64,000 bases of DNA, taken from Micropterus salmoides (lineage: Eukaryota > Chordata > Actinopteri > Centrarchiformes > Centrarchidae). Where the stretch lies: contig NW_024040817.1 of assembly GCF_014851395.1 (NCBI RefSeq), positions 24,193,269 to 24,257,268 of the forward strand, in the 5' to 3' direction. Position numbers and translations under genes: made by a program. The notes beneath the pieces were generated by a model. The model did no database searches. It saw nothing but the letters and a program-made list of their open reading frames with translations, and was not told where the DNA came from. Below, piece by piece: positions 10,860-23,755 of the stretch (its first letter is position 1; every line of letters begins with the position of its first letter).

Positions 10860-11599
10860 AAAAAAAACAAAGACACGTTTATTCTTAGTTTGGGAGGAAA
10901 GAAGAAAGAGAAGCTATACATGAGAAGAAGCTGTCCCTCATTTTTGCAGTGCAGCTTGACAGCAAGAGCCACCTGGGTCACTTAACTTCCAGTTTCTCAA
11001 TGTTTGAAATCTTTTTATTATTTGATATAAAAGTGTTTCTCTGAAGTGTCAGTTGGTAACAGCGCGAGATGTTTTTCTTTAACCAATTTCTTCTCTTCTC
11101 TAAAAGTGGTGATGTTTGTATGGGGAAATTACATTTCATGGGCCAGATTGTCTTATATAATGCAGAACTCTTATCTTTATGTAATGTGAATTCTTGAACC
11201 AGAAGAGCTCTGCCTTCATCGGATATATCACCGTGGTATGTAACTCTGATAAAGACATAATAAACTGTTTGCCTGCACATGCTCCAGATACTGACACACA
11301 CTCGCTCACTCACAAACCGGATTTGGGAAAGATTTAGAGGGATTCCAGAAATGGTACTAAGAGATCTGACTGTCCTCTGGGTTTGTTTGAAAAATGCTCT
11401 TTTCAGGGACCTGGCACTGGCTTGTTTTGGTTCACATTTCTACTCTTCCTTCTTCACTTGCTTGGTTTCCTTTTTGTCTCCCTGCCGTAACTGACTTATT
11501 CTGTTTTTAAAAATAAGTCTACATGATTTCACTTTCCCCTTTACCCTAGGCTGTCTAAACACGATTAGTGGGAGTTGCTTTGAGTTGGCATGAGCTATC
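10860..11599. other. No gene recognised
   Basis: Contains A-rich patches and unique-looking sequence. Short frames on both strands carry no motif. Confidence 0.4.
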
Positions 11600-12118
11600 A
11601 TTTTTTCCCATGCAGGATGGTATTGCCATAACATTTGGTATAGATGCCCTGGTGCCCAGAGGATGAATCCTAATGAGTTTGGTGATCCCCTGACTTTCCC
11701 CTCTATCACCACCATAATGTTCACATTTGTGGTTTTGAGTGAAATGTCTCAAAAATGGATTTCAATGATATTTGGTACATATCCCCCTCTGGATGAACTG
11801 TAATAACTTTGGTAAGTCCCTGACTTTTCATCTAACTGTCCAATACTTTTCTTTAGCACCAAACAGGCCTACTTGCAAAACTTGCAAAACAACCACCATA
11901 TGCCTCAGCTGTACTTGGTGGTTAGTGCCAATTAGCAAATTTTAGCATGCTACCACAATAAACTACAATGGTGAACATTGTAAACATTACACCAGCTAAA
12001 CATGAGCATTTTAACGCTGTCTTTGTGAGCATGTTAGCATGATGAAATTGGCATTCAGCAACACAACTGCTGTGCTAAAGTACAGATTAACAGAGCTGCT
12101 AGTACTTTAAAACTGCTG
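11600..12118 (+). repeat. Dispersed fish repeat family A, copy 1
   Basis: The order of motifs is typical of a common percomorph repeat: GCCATAACATTTGGTATAGA, then CCAGAGGATGAATCCTAATG, then GTGGTTTTGAGTGAAATGTC, and later TTAGCATGCTA and GTGAGCATGTTAGCATG, ending with CAGAGCTGCTAG. The same family occurs inverted at 15170-15670 and as a fragment at 38585-38695. It has no coding capacity. It is probably a non-autonomous DNA transposon, but the superfamily is not certain. Confidence 0.65.
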
Positions 12119-12189
12119 TAATCAATATTTTATGATGTTTTCACATTGTCAATTGATACAATTGGACAATGTTAATGGGGTCGCTAATA

Positions 12190-12515
12190 GGGTCCTCGTA
12201 AACTGTTTGCTCAGCACTAAAACGCTTGCAATCAGCTGGTGAACATAGCATTTAGCAGCTAAAGAGACAGATTTTTCCCTCAGAGGTTCATAGAGACCAC
12301 AAACAGACCTAAAAGATAGTAAATATTACATTTACTTTTGCAAGGTGGCCAAAAGCACCACTTCAAATGAATGATAATTTTCTTGGTATCTGCTGGATGT
12401 ATAAATAAGCAATAGTTTGTTATATCAATTTAACATGTGATCATATGTCAGCGTTGTGTTGGCTACTTGCTTCTGCTGTCCCCAAGCAGCCAAAAAATCA
12501 GTTATTGCAGGTTTA
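12190..12515. repeat. Second dispersed fish repeat fragment
   Basis: Motifs CATTTAGCAGCTAAAGAGAC, then AATGAATGATAATTTTCTTG, and TGTCCCCAAGCAGCCAAAAA with TTATTGCAGGTTTA match, from memory, a well-known non-coding repeat of percomorph fishes. It lies directly after family A copy 1. No terminal repeats were identified. Confidence 0.5.
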
Positions 12516-14490
12516 AGTCTGGTTCTTATGAATGATGGTTCTAATGAGAGTGGTAATGTCAAACGTCCTGTCAGTGCTACACGATGTCCAAAGTATTTAA
12601 ACTTCAACCCAACAACTGACCAAGAAGCTTAAACACAGATAAAAGTTTCCAGAGCAGCAACAGCAGCCTAAATTACAGAATAATATGTGTGTATCGGTGT
12701 TTCTACAGCATTAATTTAACTTTTAAAATCACATAAATCACATGATGACTCATAAGTGTTAAGCTCTTGGTGCAGACTTATCATGTTTAGACAGCCTTAC
12801 CTGTCATCTTTCCCGCTCCGTGATCCCTCTCCCGTTCTTCTACTTTCTGCATATTATCCTGCTTTCCTCCCTTTTCATGTTGTTCCTTCCATGGTTCTAC
12901 AGTACTGATCCTCTTTCCCTTTCCGTCCATCAGTCTTCATTGTTCACATGTCTGTGGAAGGTCAATTGATCCGGTTTGGGACTGTGGGAAATGTTTCAAC
13001 TGATTGTTCATGACACACACGCACACAATGCATGTGTGCACACACACAGACAATGGGTCCTTCACTTTATCAAGGGCGGAAGATAAACAACTCTGGATAG
13101 GGTGAGAGACAAGGTGGGGATGTTAAATGTGCTGCTCTGAATGTCTTCACACATCGCCTGTTAACTGATGCTGAATAAGGGCATCTGTCCTTCTCTGTAA
13201 GATCCTGGGGTGTGCGTGCGTGCGTGTTTGCACGGGTGCACACATGACCTTTGAAGACTTGCTGTGTTTGCAGTTCTTTTCTTTGCGACACAAGTGACCA
13301 ATTAATCATAAGGTCAATTACACAATTTATTACAATAATAGGGCATGTTTGATCTGAGTTAGAACAACAGTGAAGCAACAGTAAAAAAAACAGATAAAGA
13401 ATTAAATGCAGAAACAGTGTACTATAATTTCACCTAACAAACTACTAATCTGCAGTTGCAAATTTATATCATAGTTTTGTTTATACATTATATGCAAAGA
13501 GCACTAATACTATAACTGTAATAGTTCCACAATGGCACTAGTACACCATCCAGAGAAAAGCAGCTATGAGTCACTAGGGTCCTCTCTCATTCTGGCTAAA
13601 CTGGTATCAGATAGGGCATTCCTTCTTCACCCAAGATTAAACAAAAGTATCAGTGGTGTCTCACAGCAATGCACACAACTATTGGCAGTAAAAGTAACTG
13701 TAGGTCAGTCAACCAACATGTGTAGAATTGCTTACTGATATGTGAATACAGTTTGAGTCATTTAAGCCTGCAAATATGGAGACTGGGGAGTGACAATAAC
13801 ACATTTCATCCCCAGCAAGACTAGAATCCCCCCCAAAAGGCGGAAACGGGGGAGGAGGTGAGGCGATTCTTACGGTAACCAACGAGGCACTGGCTGCACA
13901 AAAATTGAGCAGAGAATTGATATTTCAAATACAACATGTCCTTGCAAAGGTTTTCATGGGTATGTGTTGCAGAGAGAAAAGTATGTCACTTCTGGGTATG
14001 ACTTTAGTTGTCTGCCCAAACTTGCTCATAGGTTGCAGCTCCATTAATACCAACACCAGTTTTGGTGTTAACCCCTGCAGTATTAGTAAGAGGAACAACA
14101 ATAGTGTTAAAGCTGCAGTAGTAAATTTAGTAATAAAATATTGCTTATCTATGTGAGGGTATAGCCCACTTAAGGGGATAGCTACACTAACGTAGTTGTA
14201 GTTTTTGCTCTTAGGAGAATTCAGTGTTCTCTGTATGACATTGTCGGTTTGGCCCCAGAGGCAGAGAGAAGAGAGATGAGCAAGGAGGATGTTAAAGTGG
14301 AGAAAAGGGACAGAGGAGGTCAGAGACAGAAAGAGAGGAAAAGATATCTGAGGCTACAGATAGAGAGGAAGGGTTAGGGATGGACAGGGACAGAACGAGG
14401 GCTGGCTGTTTGTGTGATTGTGTGCCTACCTATTTTGCTGTACATTTAAAAAGTGTCTGGCTTCAAGGTGACCTCAATGTCACACATTTA
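12516..14490. other. No gene recognised
   Basis: Unique-looking sequence with short CA-rich patches near 13015-13050 and CGTG-type repeats near 13210. A C/G-rich patch lies at 13825-13865. No coding region or element ends were seen. Confidence 0.4.
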
Positions 14491-14492
14491 GG

Positions 14493-14530
<38 letters not shown>
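14491..14530. repeat. (GA)n microsatellite
   Basis: A GA-dinucleotide run of about 40 bases with one AAA interruption. Confidence 0.9.
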
Positions 14531-15169
14531 ATGGACATAGATGGATGGTTTCATGGCCTTTGCTGTACATTTGCCTGCAGGTCATGCCAAGTTTTTTCCC
14601 AGGGCTACAGAAAGATGGTAGGGAGGACAGAAACAATGCTCTGCTTTGGGGGGAAAACTGTTTCATGTAAAGAGAACAAAATCAAAATACTCTCCATCAC
14701 TGGCTCACTAAGTGACACTTCAGTACCTTAAGTGCACACATATCTTCATCTGCAACTGCATTACAACCATATATAGACTACTCTGTAAAATGATTTGTGT
14801 TTCCCTCTCTAGTGTCACAGCACACCGGAATGATGCAGAAACATCCACCCATCTGATGGATTAACATAGTGGTCCTCGTGAATGTGGATGTTATTCAGTC
14901 TAATAACACTAATTTGACAGTTTATAATGCAGCAATATAGACAATATAACAGCAGCGTACTATTTTCATCCTCAGCTTGACAGATGTAAAAGTGTAGTAA
15001 AAGCAATTGACAGACTTGCAAGCCATAATTTCCAGATCTGCATTCAGATGAAATATGCAATTTATTAAAAAACATACATTAAGCTTTACATTGTAATAGT
15101 GGAACTGTCTTCTGTGCAGCCAGGAAATACATGTAGAGATGTTTGTTTTAGATGGAGCCTAAAGATTTA
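14531..15169. other. No gene recognised
   Basis: AT-rich unique-looking sequence without recognisable motifs. Confidence 0.4.
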
Positions 15170-15670
15170 ATATAATAAGACTCTAAGAGTCTACAGCCAT
15201 GCTAGAGGCTCTGTGAGAATGTGCTTTGAGCTATATAGTAACATCTAATGTTGACATGCAGATGCAAAACAGGTATAATGTTGATGAAAAGGCGGACAGG
15301 AATTTCATTAGGCATTAAGTCATAAACCAAAATAGTGGAAAAATGAAAGAAAGTTAACGGATCACCATCCTGAGGAGGACATGGGTGGCTTTACTAAATT
15401 TTTCATGGCAATCCTTCCAATAGTTTTTCACACATTTCACTCAAAACCACAAATGTGAACCTCATGGTATTGCAAGAGGAAAAGTCAGAGGTTCACTGAA
15501 GTCAGTAGACTTCATCCTCTGGGAACTGTGAATGCCTGTAAAAAACATTGAATGGCAATCCATCAAATAGTTGTTGAGATATTTCTCTATGGGCCAAAGT
15601 GGTGAACCGACCAACTGATTTACCGACCTTTCCGTCCCTAGAGCCACACTGCTAGGGAGGCTAAAAATGA
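15170..15670 (-). repeat. Dispersed fish repeat family A, copy 2 (inverted)
   Basis: Read on the minus strand it carries the family A motifs found at 11600-12118. The shared CATTTCACTCAAAACCACAA (15435-15454) is the reverse complement of the TTGTGGTTTTGAGTGAAATG block of copy 1. CTTCATCCTCTGGGAAC mirrors the CCAGAGGATGAA block. The distal part with CTACAGCCATGCTAGAGGCT matches the end of the family. It is divergent and internally shortened. Confidence 0.65.
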
Positions 15671-16596
15671 TATCATGGAGCAGAGGCTCTGGATGTTTCT
15701 TTCTGTTTTTTTTTGTCCAAACTTGACATTTATTGTTGGAACAGCTGATTCCAGGCAATATTTGAATACTAACATTGAATCTAATTACTGTTAATGACTG
15801 TAATGTAATGTGAAAGCTTTGCAAGAACAGCTGAGCCCAGTGAAAACCATCCTCACAGTCTGCAGATTTCAGTCACTTTTTTGGTCATTGGTTCATTTGT
15901 TATTGTAAGTACTTGTTTTGTTGTCTTGTACTTTTTGCTACTTAATGCAACTTTAACTGTAAAACAGAACAAAAAAACACATGCAGAGTTCTGCATTGCT
16001 CAGGAGTCGCCAAGGCCAAGTACTCTCTTGAGAGCTGGCATTTGTCACATTCTGCATTTTGCCCTCTCTCTCTCTCTCCCTCTCTTTATCTTTCTGGCAT
16101 GTCCTCATATCACTCCTTTGCTCACTCCAAACCAACAATGGGTGTCCAAAGCTTCATCATGCAGAAAGTCTCCCCTCCTGTCTGCCCCTCCATCCTTCAG
16201 CAATCTGCAGATAACAATCCATAGGTTCAGCGCTCTCCAGGCTTCAATTCTCTACCCTTCTTATTTTGTCCACTATTATTTCATTTTATGCCTCCACATT
16301 TCCTGCTCCCTATTTTCTTAGTTTTTTCCTTCTGTCACATGTCCTAGAAGCCATATCTTTGGTAATATTTAGTCCATCATTACCTCATACATTGTCTTGC
16401 CTGGTGAAAGGGCCCATGGCAACGGAATATGGAGGAGAAGCCCCATTGCTGCTCCCTCTTTACACTCCTTCCTCTCTTTCTGATAGCTCAGTGTTTTTGC
16501 GCCATGCATTATTCAGCTGATTTCAAAACTTCCTCTGAAGGCCAAAGGAGAAGAGAAGAGGAAGATGACGATTCAAGAGAATAAGAAAAGAGCACC
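15671..16596. other. No gene recognised
   Basis: Contains a CT-rich run at 16062-16086 and otherwise unique-looking DNA. The stretch 16390-16460 has balanced composition and might be conserved, but this cannot be shown here. Confidence 0.4.
16062..16086. repeat. (CT)n tract
   Basis: A short pyrimidine-only run of CT dinucleotides. Confidence 0.8.
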
Positions 16597-16955
16597 TGGG
16601 GCCAGATTTACTAAAGGTTTGCGAGAGTATAAACGTGTGCAAACTTGATATCACCAGTAAATTAACATGTAAGCTGATATACTAACGGTGTGCACACAGA
16701 ATGACGTCTTTCAAAAGTACAAGATAGCACCTGTTGTTCTTTCTTGTTGTTTACTACTTTTGCCTTAATGAATATTCAATTTGGGGCGTTTCAATTTTAT
16801 TGTGCAAAGTAATGGGAGGGTAACATGCGAATACATTTATTTACTACATGCAATGTGATCTAACAAGCCTAAAAGCAATTTCATGTGTGAGTGCAACAGC
16901 ATCTGTATTTAATACCTTTGAAAGGAAGGTGCAAACCACCAAGTGTTGCGCAGAG

Positions 16956-17033
16956 ATGGCTGCTGTTATCGTTGTCAGAAAGAGACACAGCCGTAATGAA
17001 AGAAGACGTAGAGAAATTAACAATATTAGATAA
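16956..17033 (+). pseudogene. Start of a possible transposase-associated frame (25 codons)
   Basis: The frame reads MAAVIVVRKRHSRNERRRRE and five further residues to a stop. The related copy at 38883-38960 keeps the same length, start and stop, with basic residues conserved (MAAVIVVRRRHSHNERKCRE). Conservation between two diverged copies suggests it descends from the N-terminus of a basic DNA-binding protein of the parent element. The rest of the protein is missing in both copies, so it is treated as a remnant. The function is not known. Confidence 0.35.
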
Positions 17034-17091
17034 TATTATTCTATATGCAATATATATCCTAGAAATAAAATTAGTTTATTTCTTCGATGAA

Positions 17092-17187
17092 CTATATGAA
17101 TTGAATTGTGTTTTTTTTGTATTTTCCTTTAGCTTTGGCAATACTGTTGTATTAACATTCATGCCAATAAAGCAAATTTCGTTTTGA
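17092..17187 (+). mobile_element. LINE 3'-tail insertion inside Harbinger-like copy 1
   Basis: These 95 bases are absent from the second Harbinger-like copy, whose sequence joins GATGAAC directly to TTGACTTCTTTTCTCC. The insert starts with ATGAATTGAATTG and ends with CCAATAAAGCAAATTT, which resembles the 3' end of fish LINEs with a TTGAA-type tail. It is best read as a 5'-truncated retrotransposon insertion. Confidence 0.5.
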
Positions 17188-17710
17188 CCTGACTTCTTTT
17201 CTCCGTGAGATGGAACAATTTAGAAAGTTGCGTGGCGCTGTGGAGAGCCCCCAGCTGCAGTGGTGCATGGATCATGAGTTAAATTCATACAGCCAGAGGG
17301 AACGATCATCAACTGTTCACAGCGCGCCGGTCATAATAGCGTCACAATCCATTGTAGGTATTGGAGAGGGAAAGGGGCGTTGGGGTGTACAGGGACAGGA
17401 GATCGTGGAGCGACCAGGCACACTGCGGATGGGCGGTGATTGTTCCCTCCTGCTGGATGAAGCACGATCTGCTGGCATTTCCTCGTGTCTGGGTCATTCC
17501 AGCATACTGTAGCTGTTTCTGCTGGGGTTTCCCAAAGCAGTTTTTCAGGTGTGCTGTCCCAAGTATAATCTTAGGCAGGATGGGCAGGTACATACCATTT
17601 CCACATACTCAGGACGCCCTGAATGAAACAAACCAATGTTTTTACACGGTGGCTGCTTTCTCTCCCGACTCTCCATGGCAGAAATGGGGATGTTATCAAA
17701 TCTGGCCCCA

Positions 17711-18290
17711 AGTGTGTATTTTCAATCCTTTCACAGGGTATTTGAACATGATAAATTGCTGGAGTAGAGGTGGGGAGCATTGTCCCCCTTTTCAACTGTT
17801 TTTTTTTAGTCTTTGAGACTTCAAATGAATGAATGAATGACTTCAAAAATGTCTTGCAAAAGCCTGATGCCTTGTACTGACTCGACTAGACTGACAGGCA
17901 GACAGACAGATTACTAGATAGCTAGATAGAAAAATAGATAGACAAAACAGGAATTGTGAAGGAAAAAAGATAAGTAAAGACAGGACACAGGGGATGAGTG
18001 TGATACAGCTGTGAGTTGTGTGTGTTCTCACTATCCATCAGCTTATGGTTTACACAGGCTTTTCTAATGCATCAGTGCCCTCAGCCTGTCATAGCTTAGC
18101 AACGTGCCTGCCCTTAAATATATGAAAATCTGCTCCCTTCAAGCGTGCAAATCAGCATTTTGGGTACACACACAGGCAGACACAGAGACATGCAAACACA
18201 CACACACACACACAACATTCCAGCCGTACAGAGATGCACATCCACGCGCTCACCAGCATTAAACACACCACGGCAGGCACTCACGCACTT

Positions 18291-18291
<1 letters not shown>
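17711..18291. other. No gene recognised
   Basis: Contains short GACA/GATA-type simple repeats near 17890-17945. Otherwise nothing recognisable. Confidence 0.4.

Positions 18292-18334
<43 letters not shown>
18292..18334. repeat. (CA)n microsatellite
   Basis: A nearly pure CA run of about 43 bases. A shorter CA run lies near 18195-18213. Confidence 0.95.
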
Positions 18335-18340
<6 letters not shown>

Positions 18341-21300
18341 ACACTCTGAAAGTCACATTGCGATGGCTTGAAATGCCTTTTATGCAGATTGAGTACAAGC
18401 CCTCAGCTGATCAGAATCTAGCCTTGAATTTGATATGCGACTGAAAGGAGCAATGTCATTCCAGCTGGGCAAGAGCCCCTGTCAGCCCACACAGCTGCCA
18501 GTGCAGCCAGTGTGAGGCAAAGCAATTGAGTTTCATTCTGTCTGTGAATATTACTTACTCCACATGTGTGTATTTCTGCATTTCTATCCTTGTACTTAGT
18601 GAATGACCTCAAATGAACTGAAAGATTAAGAAAATCCTCCCGCCTGACTTCTTTTTTGGCGGTTAGAAGTTGGATTTAGTGTTAAGGTTATTTACAATTA
18701 ATTTATGAATATTTGAAGATTCAATAACTTATGTGTACGGTTATCGGCTAACATACTGACACACATGCGCATCCACAAACAAGCCCGGTATGCTCTATTT
18801 CTAGTAAGAGATGACATTTGCACACACCCTGACCTCAGAATTTTGTACCGTGGCAGCAAATGTTCAACACACACACACACGCCACCCATGCTCTCAACAG
18901 AATGATGACAGGACCTACGCAGCAAGATGCAGCTCACTTGTGTGTAAGACCCTCTTTGATATTCTGTGCATGAATGCTGGCTGAGGTTAGCAAGCGGATC
19001 ACATCTATTACCTTGCTAATTCTACAGCTTGGCCTTTGCATAATAAGATGCATTTTCTCGGAGAGAGTGAGAGTTAGAGAGGCAGAGAGATAGAGAGAAG
19101 GGGAAGCAGGAGAGAGAGAAAGATAAGGAGAGAAAAGAGACAGGGTAAGTAATCAAAACATGTTGGCAATGACTTAATGAGTGAACCTCGGCATTGTAAT
19201 ATTGGCCCCAGATGGTAATTGGGTTAATGAAAGTGTTTTTTACTGCTTTGACTCCTGCCTGATGACAAATGTAATGTTCTCTCTCATTTGCACCATCCTC
19301 CACTGATACATTATCGACTACTGCATGTGCCAAACATGATTATATCCAAGCACCAAGTTTCTTGTTAATAATCATGTTAATTGTGGGTTACTACTCCACC
19401 AATGATTTTCTCCAGCTTTCTAGTTTGTTTGAAAATAATCTTTCAATTAGTGGTGATTTGAGCTGTGTGAAGAGATTTTAAAATTGGAGCGGAAAATTAT
19501 ATGTGATTCATCTAATGTTCTCCACATCTGCCAAGGTACAAATGAAAAAAAATGTTTGTTTAACTTATGACACCCTAAATTGCTAAAGTCACCATTACTA
19601 CTTGAGACTTCACTGAGTGAAGTTGTAAAATAAAATGTTTGACCCCAAATGTTATGCTACCCCAAGTTTTCATCCTTCATGACTCATCCTAATTTTGCCA
19701 GACAATTACACTAAAGTATTCTTGGTAAAAGTTTGCAAAACGTCTGCCATTGTCACATTATCGTAGATTTGAAATGACCAAGACAGAACAGTTCATGCCA
19801 GTGATGTTTAGTATGTAGCCATTCTAGCCAGTTTCTAGCTCTACAAAGTTATTCATCCAACTCATCTATTTTTAAGGCACCTATTTTGATCACAGCCAAG
19901 GTGCCAGGAAGGTTCCACACAAATGTCTTTTTCCCCAGCAACTTTCTTGAGCTCCTACTGGGGGATTCCAAAGAGCATTTCTACTAGTGCGCAAACTACC
20001 TCATCTGAATTCACTTGTTCGGAAGGATCACCAACGCTAAGCAGAGATTCTCACAATTCTCAAAATGTTTGCTTCTTTTGATTACTCATTACCAAAAGTT
20101 CATGACCATAGATGAGGGTAGGGTTGGAAGGAAAAGTGCTTTTCTGTTTTGCTCAACTCTCTCTTTACAACCATGGTACAGCATGACCAGGATTCAGTCA
20201 ATCATTGTTGCCATCTCTTGCCAAACTACCTTCTCCAGATTTACAAAATGCATGAAGACCGGACTAACACTTTCCCATGAGACCTTCATTATCTGCAAGA
20301 TAGTAAAATGCAAAATCCACATTTGACCTTCTGAATCTCAGATAATCAGTCTTCTTCTAGGTCCCTGTCATACAGCAGGGAAGCTGAGAAGTGTGTAGTT
20401 GGAGCACACCCTTCAGTTCTCCTCCAGAATAACCCAAGGGCACTGTTGCCGAGATCCAGGTGACTAGTCAAGCATGATAGCCCAACAAGAGCCAAAACCT
20501 TTAGTTGGTCAGGGTGACATAGTTCCTTAGGTATCTTTCAAGTTAATAATAAATTAAACATGAGTACCACATACATATGTATTTTTAATTGACAGTGACA
20601 TTCTTTGGCAGGTATACTTGCAGGTGGGTTGCAACATGAGAAGCTTCCCTACTCACCCTCCTTTCTTCTTAATAAATGTATCATGTTACTGTTGTTTGGA
20701 TGGATGCACACTTCCATATACACACATAGCAACACAGTGCTCTATATCCTCATTACCATTCTGTAGTGTCCTTCAGTGGAGTGTTTGCTTTATGAAAAAT
20801 TCAGCTTCAGATTACAGCCGATTACAGTCTAATTTTCACTTGGTTATCACAGATACTGTAACCTATTTTTTGCAGGTAGCTAACAGAGTCATCCCCAAGG
20901 CCAACTCCTATGGGAACAAAGAAATGCAAAGAAAAGAAGTATGAATATTGTTTTTTTCAAAACAGCTCGCAATCCTTTTCAACAAGGGAAGCACAAGGCC
21001 TAAGTGGCTGCGTTTTTTCAAAACTAGAGTGAAACATTTTGTTGAAAAATAACGGTGGTGTGGGTTGAGACTGGCTTTGTCCACACATAAGGAAACAGCA
21101 TAATGAAAAACATAGAGAGAGGTTGACAAGAGTACAGTAAAAGTAATGACAAAGAAGTCATACCTCTTTGATGGCGAAAGGAAAGGAGTAACAAGACATA
21201 CAAGGCTGCCGTAGTGGAAAACTTGAAAAGCGAGCATTTTTATTAACAGGACGTAAAGAAAGGGGCAGAGTAGAAATGGCTGCAAAGAAGAAACAACCAT

Positions 21301-23351
21301 GACAAAGAAGGTGAATGAGGTCCAAATGAGGTCATGTTTGAGAAGGTGCATTCATTTATTTTGTAGGTACGTCACATAACAGGTCTTGTATGAGGACTGC
21401 AGTCTGGACTACTTGTCTGAAAGGTATTTGTAGATGAGCAGGCAAGTACGGATGTTGGTGTTATTGTAATGCGAAGCCTCGACACCCGCCGGTCTGCCTT
21501 GGTTTGTGAGCATGATACATTCTGCATGATGAAACCTGGAGAGAGAAAAAAAACTTCAGGAGCAAATGAAAATTTCATGGCCCAGTGCCTCCATAGCTCT
21601 TCCATTTTTAGTCCCCACCCTCAAAAAATAATCATGTTCTTGGAGAGGAAAAGGTTTGGGAACATTTTTTTCTCAGCCCCTTTCTCTTTGCCTGTATTAC
21701 GCTTTCTTCGTCTCATCTTGTCTCTCATACACACACAGTCAAACAAAGACCCCTTCTGATCTCAAATGAAAGGAAACACTACTCCCTTCCCACATTTTCC
21801 TCTTTACAATTATGCATCTCTCAAGCACACAACATTCCTTACAACGCTTTTAAAAGGGGATGCTTATTTGTTTGCTATCTAAATAGCTCTGTGTGAGAGC
21901 AATTTTGATGCCATTTCATGCTCCAAACGAGAATATTGAGGGTTCAGTGCATGTCGCTCGTGTCTTTCTTTTTAAAAATTTGTTCCTTAAAGTCACAATT
22001 TGATATTGTAGAAAGCAGAGAATGTAAAATAAATTTTTAGGTCCTTATTTAAATCTGGGTGAGTTAAGAGCAGGACAATCACAGAAAACAATGGTGGAGA
22101 AAAATGGGACAGAAAGCCTGACAAATAAAGAACATAGACACAAATTACACTTTTAAAAGAAAGACTGAATGAAAGTTTAAAAAAAGGTTTAGGAGCACAG
22201 CTTTAGAGTATGGTAAATGTATGTAAATCCTGAATACTGCTTAAATTGTGGGATTGCTTATTGTGTCCTCCAGTATCATAGTGTGTGCACAGCGCAGTCA
22301 TTTACCCAAACCTATGGCCACACAAGAACTTTGATATTGGCTGATTCTGCAAAACCAAGGAAGGTCTTAAATTACAAATATTTTATTATGTCCAATGCCA
22401 CTGTTTTAAAAATTCTCACTTTCTTTCATATATATGTGTATTGCACCGCTAGTATGGTTAGGGAAAGATTGTGGTTATGGCAAATAAAATATGGTTTAGA
22501 TGTGGTTAGGGTTAGGCAACAAAAACACATATTGTGTCAATCATAGTTTTAATCAGAGCTGGTCCCAACCTCCCCTCCCTTCTATGCGGCCTTCCTACCT
22601 GACTCATGAAGCATGCAAACAATTTGCCATTGCTGCACAGTCACACCTGACACCACACTGCGCTCACTAAAATCCTCCCTCTTTCAAAACAGTCTTTATT
22701 TGTAATAAGCCTGAATGGTAACCTCTTCTATACTTGTCTTTAGGTTAAGAAGCATCCAGTGACAGTTTGAATGGACCTTTCTGCACAAACTAAGTGGGGG
22801 CCACTCTCAAGTCAAGTTTTATTTTGTGCACACGCATATGAATGCATTTAAACACATGTTCACATGCAACACTGTTATATTTTCTGAGCTGCAGTTTACG
22901 ATACTTGGCTGTTTTGCAGCCCACTCATGCTAGGTAGAGATAAAAAACAAACAAACCCTCCATGCAGCAAAATCACTGACTGGTTCATAGAGACGAACAG
23001 AGGTAAACAGAATGAATACAGACATAATTCAACAGCTGCTGCATCAAATGTGCTGAAAAATATATTGCTACTAGTGATATATGAGGTAAGAAGTGATCAG
23101 CGTTTATGTTAAGTTACATTTTTCCCAATCTGTCTTTGGAAATATATTTTTTGCCCTTAACAGCTAGATATATTTATTTATTTATTTAAGTTTAGTTCTG
23201 TACAGAAACACTTCTGCTTTAGTATTTTTTCCTTCTGGTAGGTTCAAACTGGTTTAACTGAAGAATAGCAAATATACAGAATGTATAGCATGTTTATTTT
23301 CAATGAAATTTTTTCATTTAGGTTTTGGCTTGTTTTAAACCTTAAAGATGT
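18335..23351. other. 5-kb repeat-poor block without recognised gene
   Basis: No transposon ends, SINEs or LINE tails were recognised over about 5 kb, in contrast to the flanks. A purine-rich tract lies at 19058-19144. Balanced-composition stretches at about 18440-18530 and 19170-19390 (GGTAATTGGGTTAATG, TTAATAATCATGTTAATTG) could be conserved regulatory DNA. The longest open frames here have no known motif. Confidence 0.4.
19058..19144. repeat. Purine-rich GA tract
   Basis: GAGA-type repeats with few pyrimidines over almost 90 bases. Confidence 0.75.
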
Positions 23352-23500
23352 AGGCAAGGCAAGGCAAGGCAAGGCAAAGCAAGGCAAGGCCAGTTTATTT
23401 GTATAACACATTTCAATAACAAGCCAAGTCAAAGAGATTTACATAAAGCATAAAAGCAACAGAAAGAAATTATAAAATGGCATTTAAATTTGAAAAATAC
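23352..23500 (-). mobile_element. LINE 3'-end fragment with GGCAA tail repeats
   Basis: On the minus strand it reads ...AAATGTGTTATACAAATAAAC then CTGGCC and (TTGCC)n. The pentamer repeat at 23352-23391 is the tail. Fish L2/CR1-type LINEs often end with such a TATAAATAAA-like signal and a short tandem tail. No coding part remains. The clade is inferred from the tail type. Confidence 0.5.
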
Positions 23501-23651
23501 TTTAAAAGTATAATGGTGCTATTCTGTTGTCACAGTGTGCCCAACAGGACGATGCTAGGATTTCTCTGACAAGTACAATATGTCCAGCAATTTTTGAAGT
23601 GCAGGTGTGTGTGTATGTTTGAGTCATGGTGTATGCATGAGCACATGTAGT

Positions 23652-23755
23652 GTTTGCTCATGTGGAAAATTGTTGGGTCTATGTAATATTACACAAGTGC
23701 AATGAGATAACTTTAGATATGAATTTGTGCCATATAAATAAAATAAAATTGAATG
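23652..23755 (+). mobile_element. L2-type LINE 3' UTR fragment, copy 1
   Basis: The series TTTGCTCATGTGGAAAATTG, TTGGGTCTATGTAA, AAGTGCAATGAGATAACTTT and CCATATAAATAAAATAAAAT matches the widespread 3' UTR of fish L2-like LINEs. A second copy of the family lies at 27685-27860. Confidence 0.6.

Larger units (their letters stand above)
16597..17710 (+). mobile_element. Harbinger-like DNA transposon relic, copy 1
   Basis: The ends are inverted repeats: TGGGGCCAGATTT at the left and AAATCTGGCCCCA at the right. The interior is closely related to 38703-39703, with shared blocks such as CAATTTGGGGCGTTT, GAAAGGAAGGTGCAAACCA and CAGCGCGCCGGTC. Both copies share a short frame starting ATGGCTGCTGTTATCGTTGT. 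Relative to copy 2 it has an extra 95-base insert (17092-17187) and lacks about 190 bases near the right end. No target duplication is visible. Assignment to PIF/Harbinger comes from the terminal sequence type and is tentative. Confidence 0.55.

Noticed and set aside
18114..18444. Cys/Val- and His/Thr-rich peptides on both strands
   Set aside because: Translations of the (CA)n microsatellite.
20908..21351. 147-codon open frame on the minus strand
   Set aside because: Hydrophobic low-complexity translation (many Phe/Leu/Ser) without family motifs; typical of AT-rich non-coding DNA.
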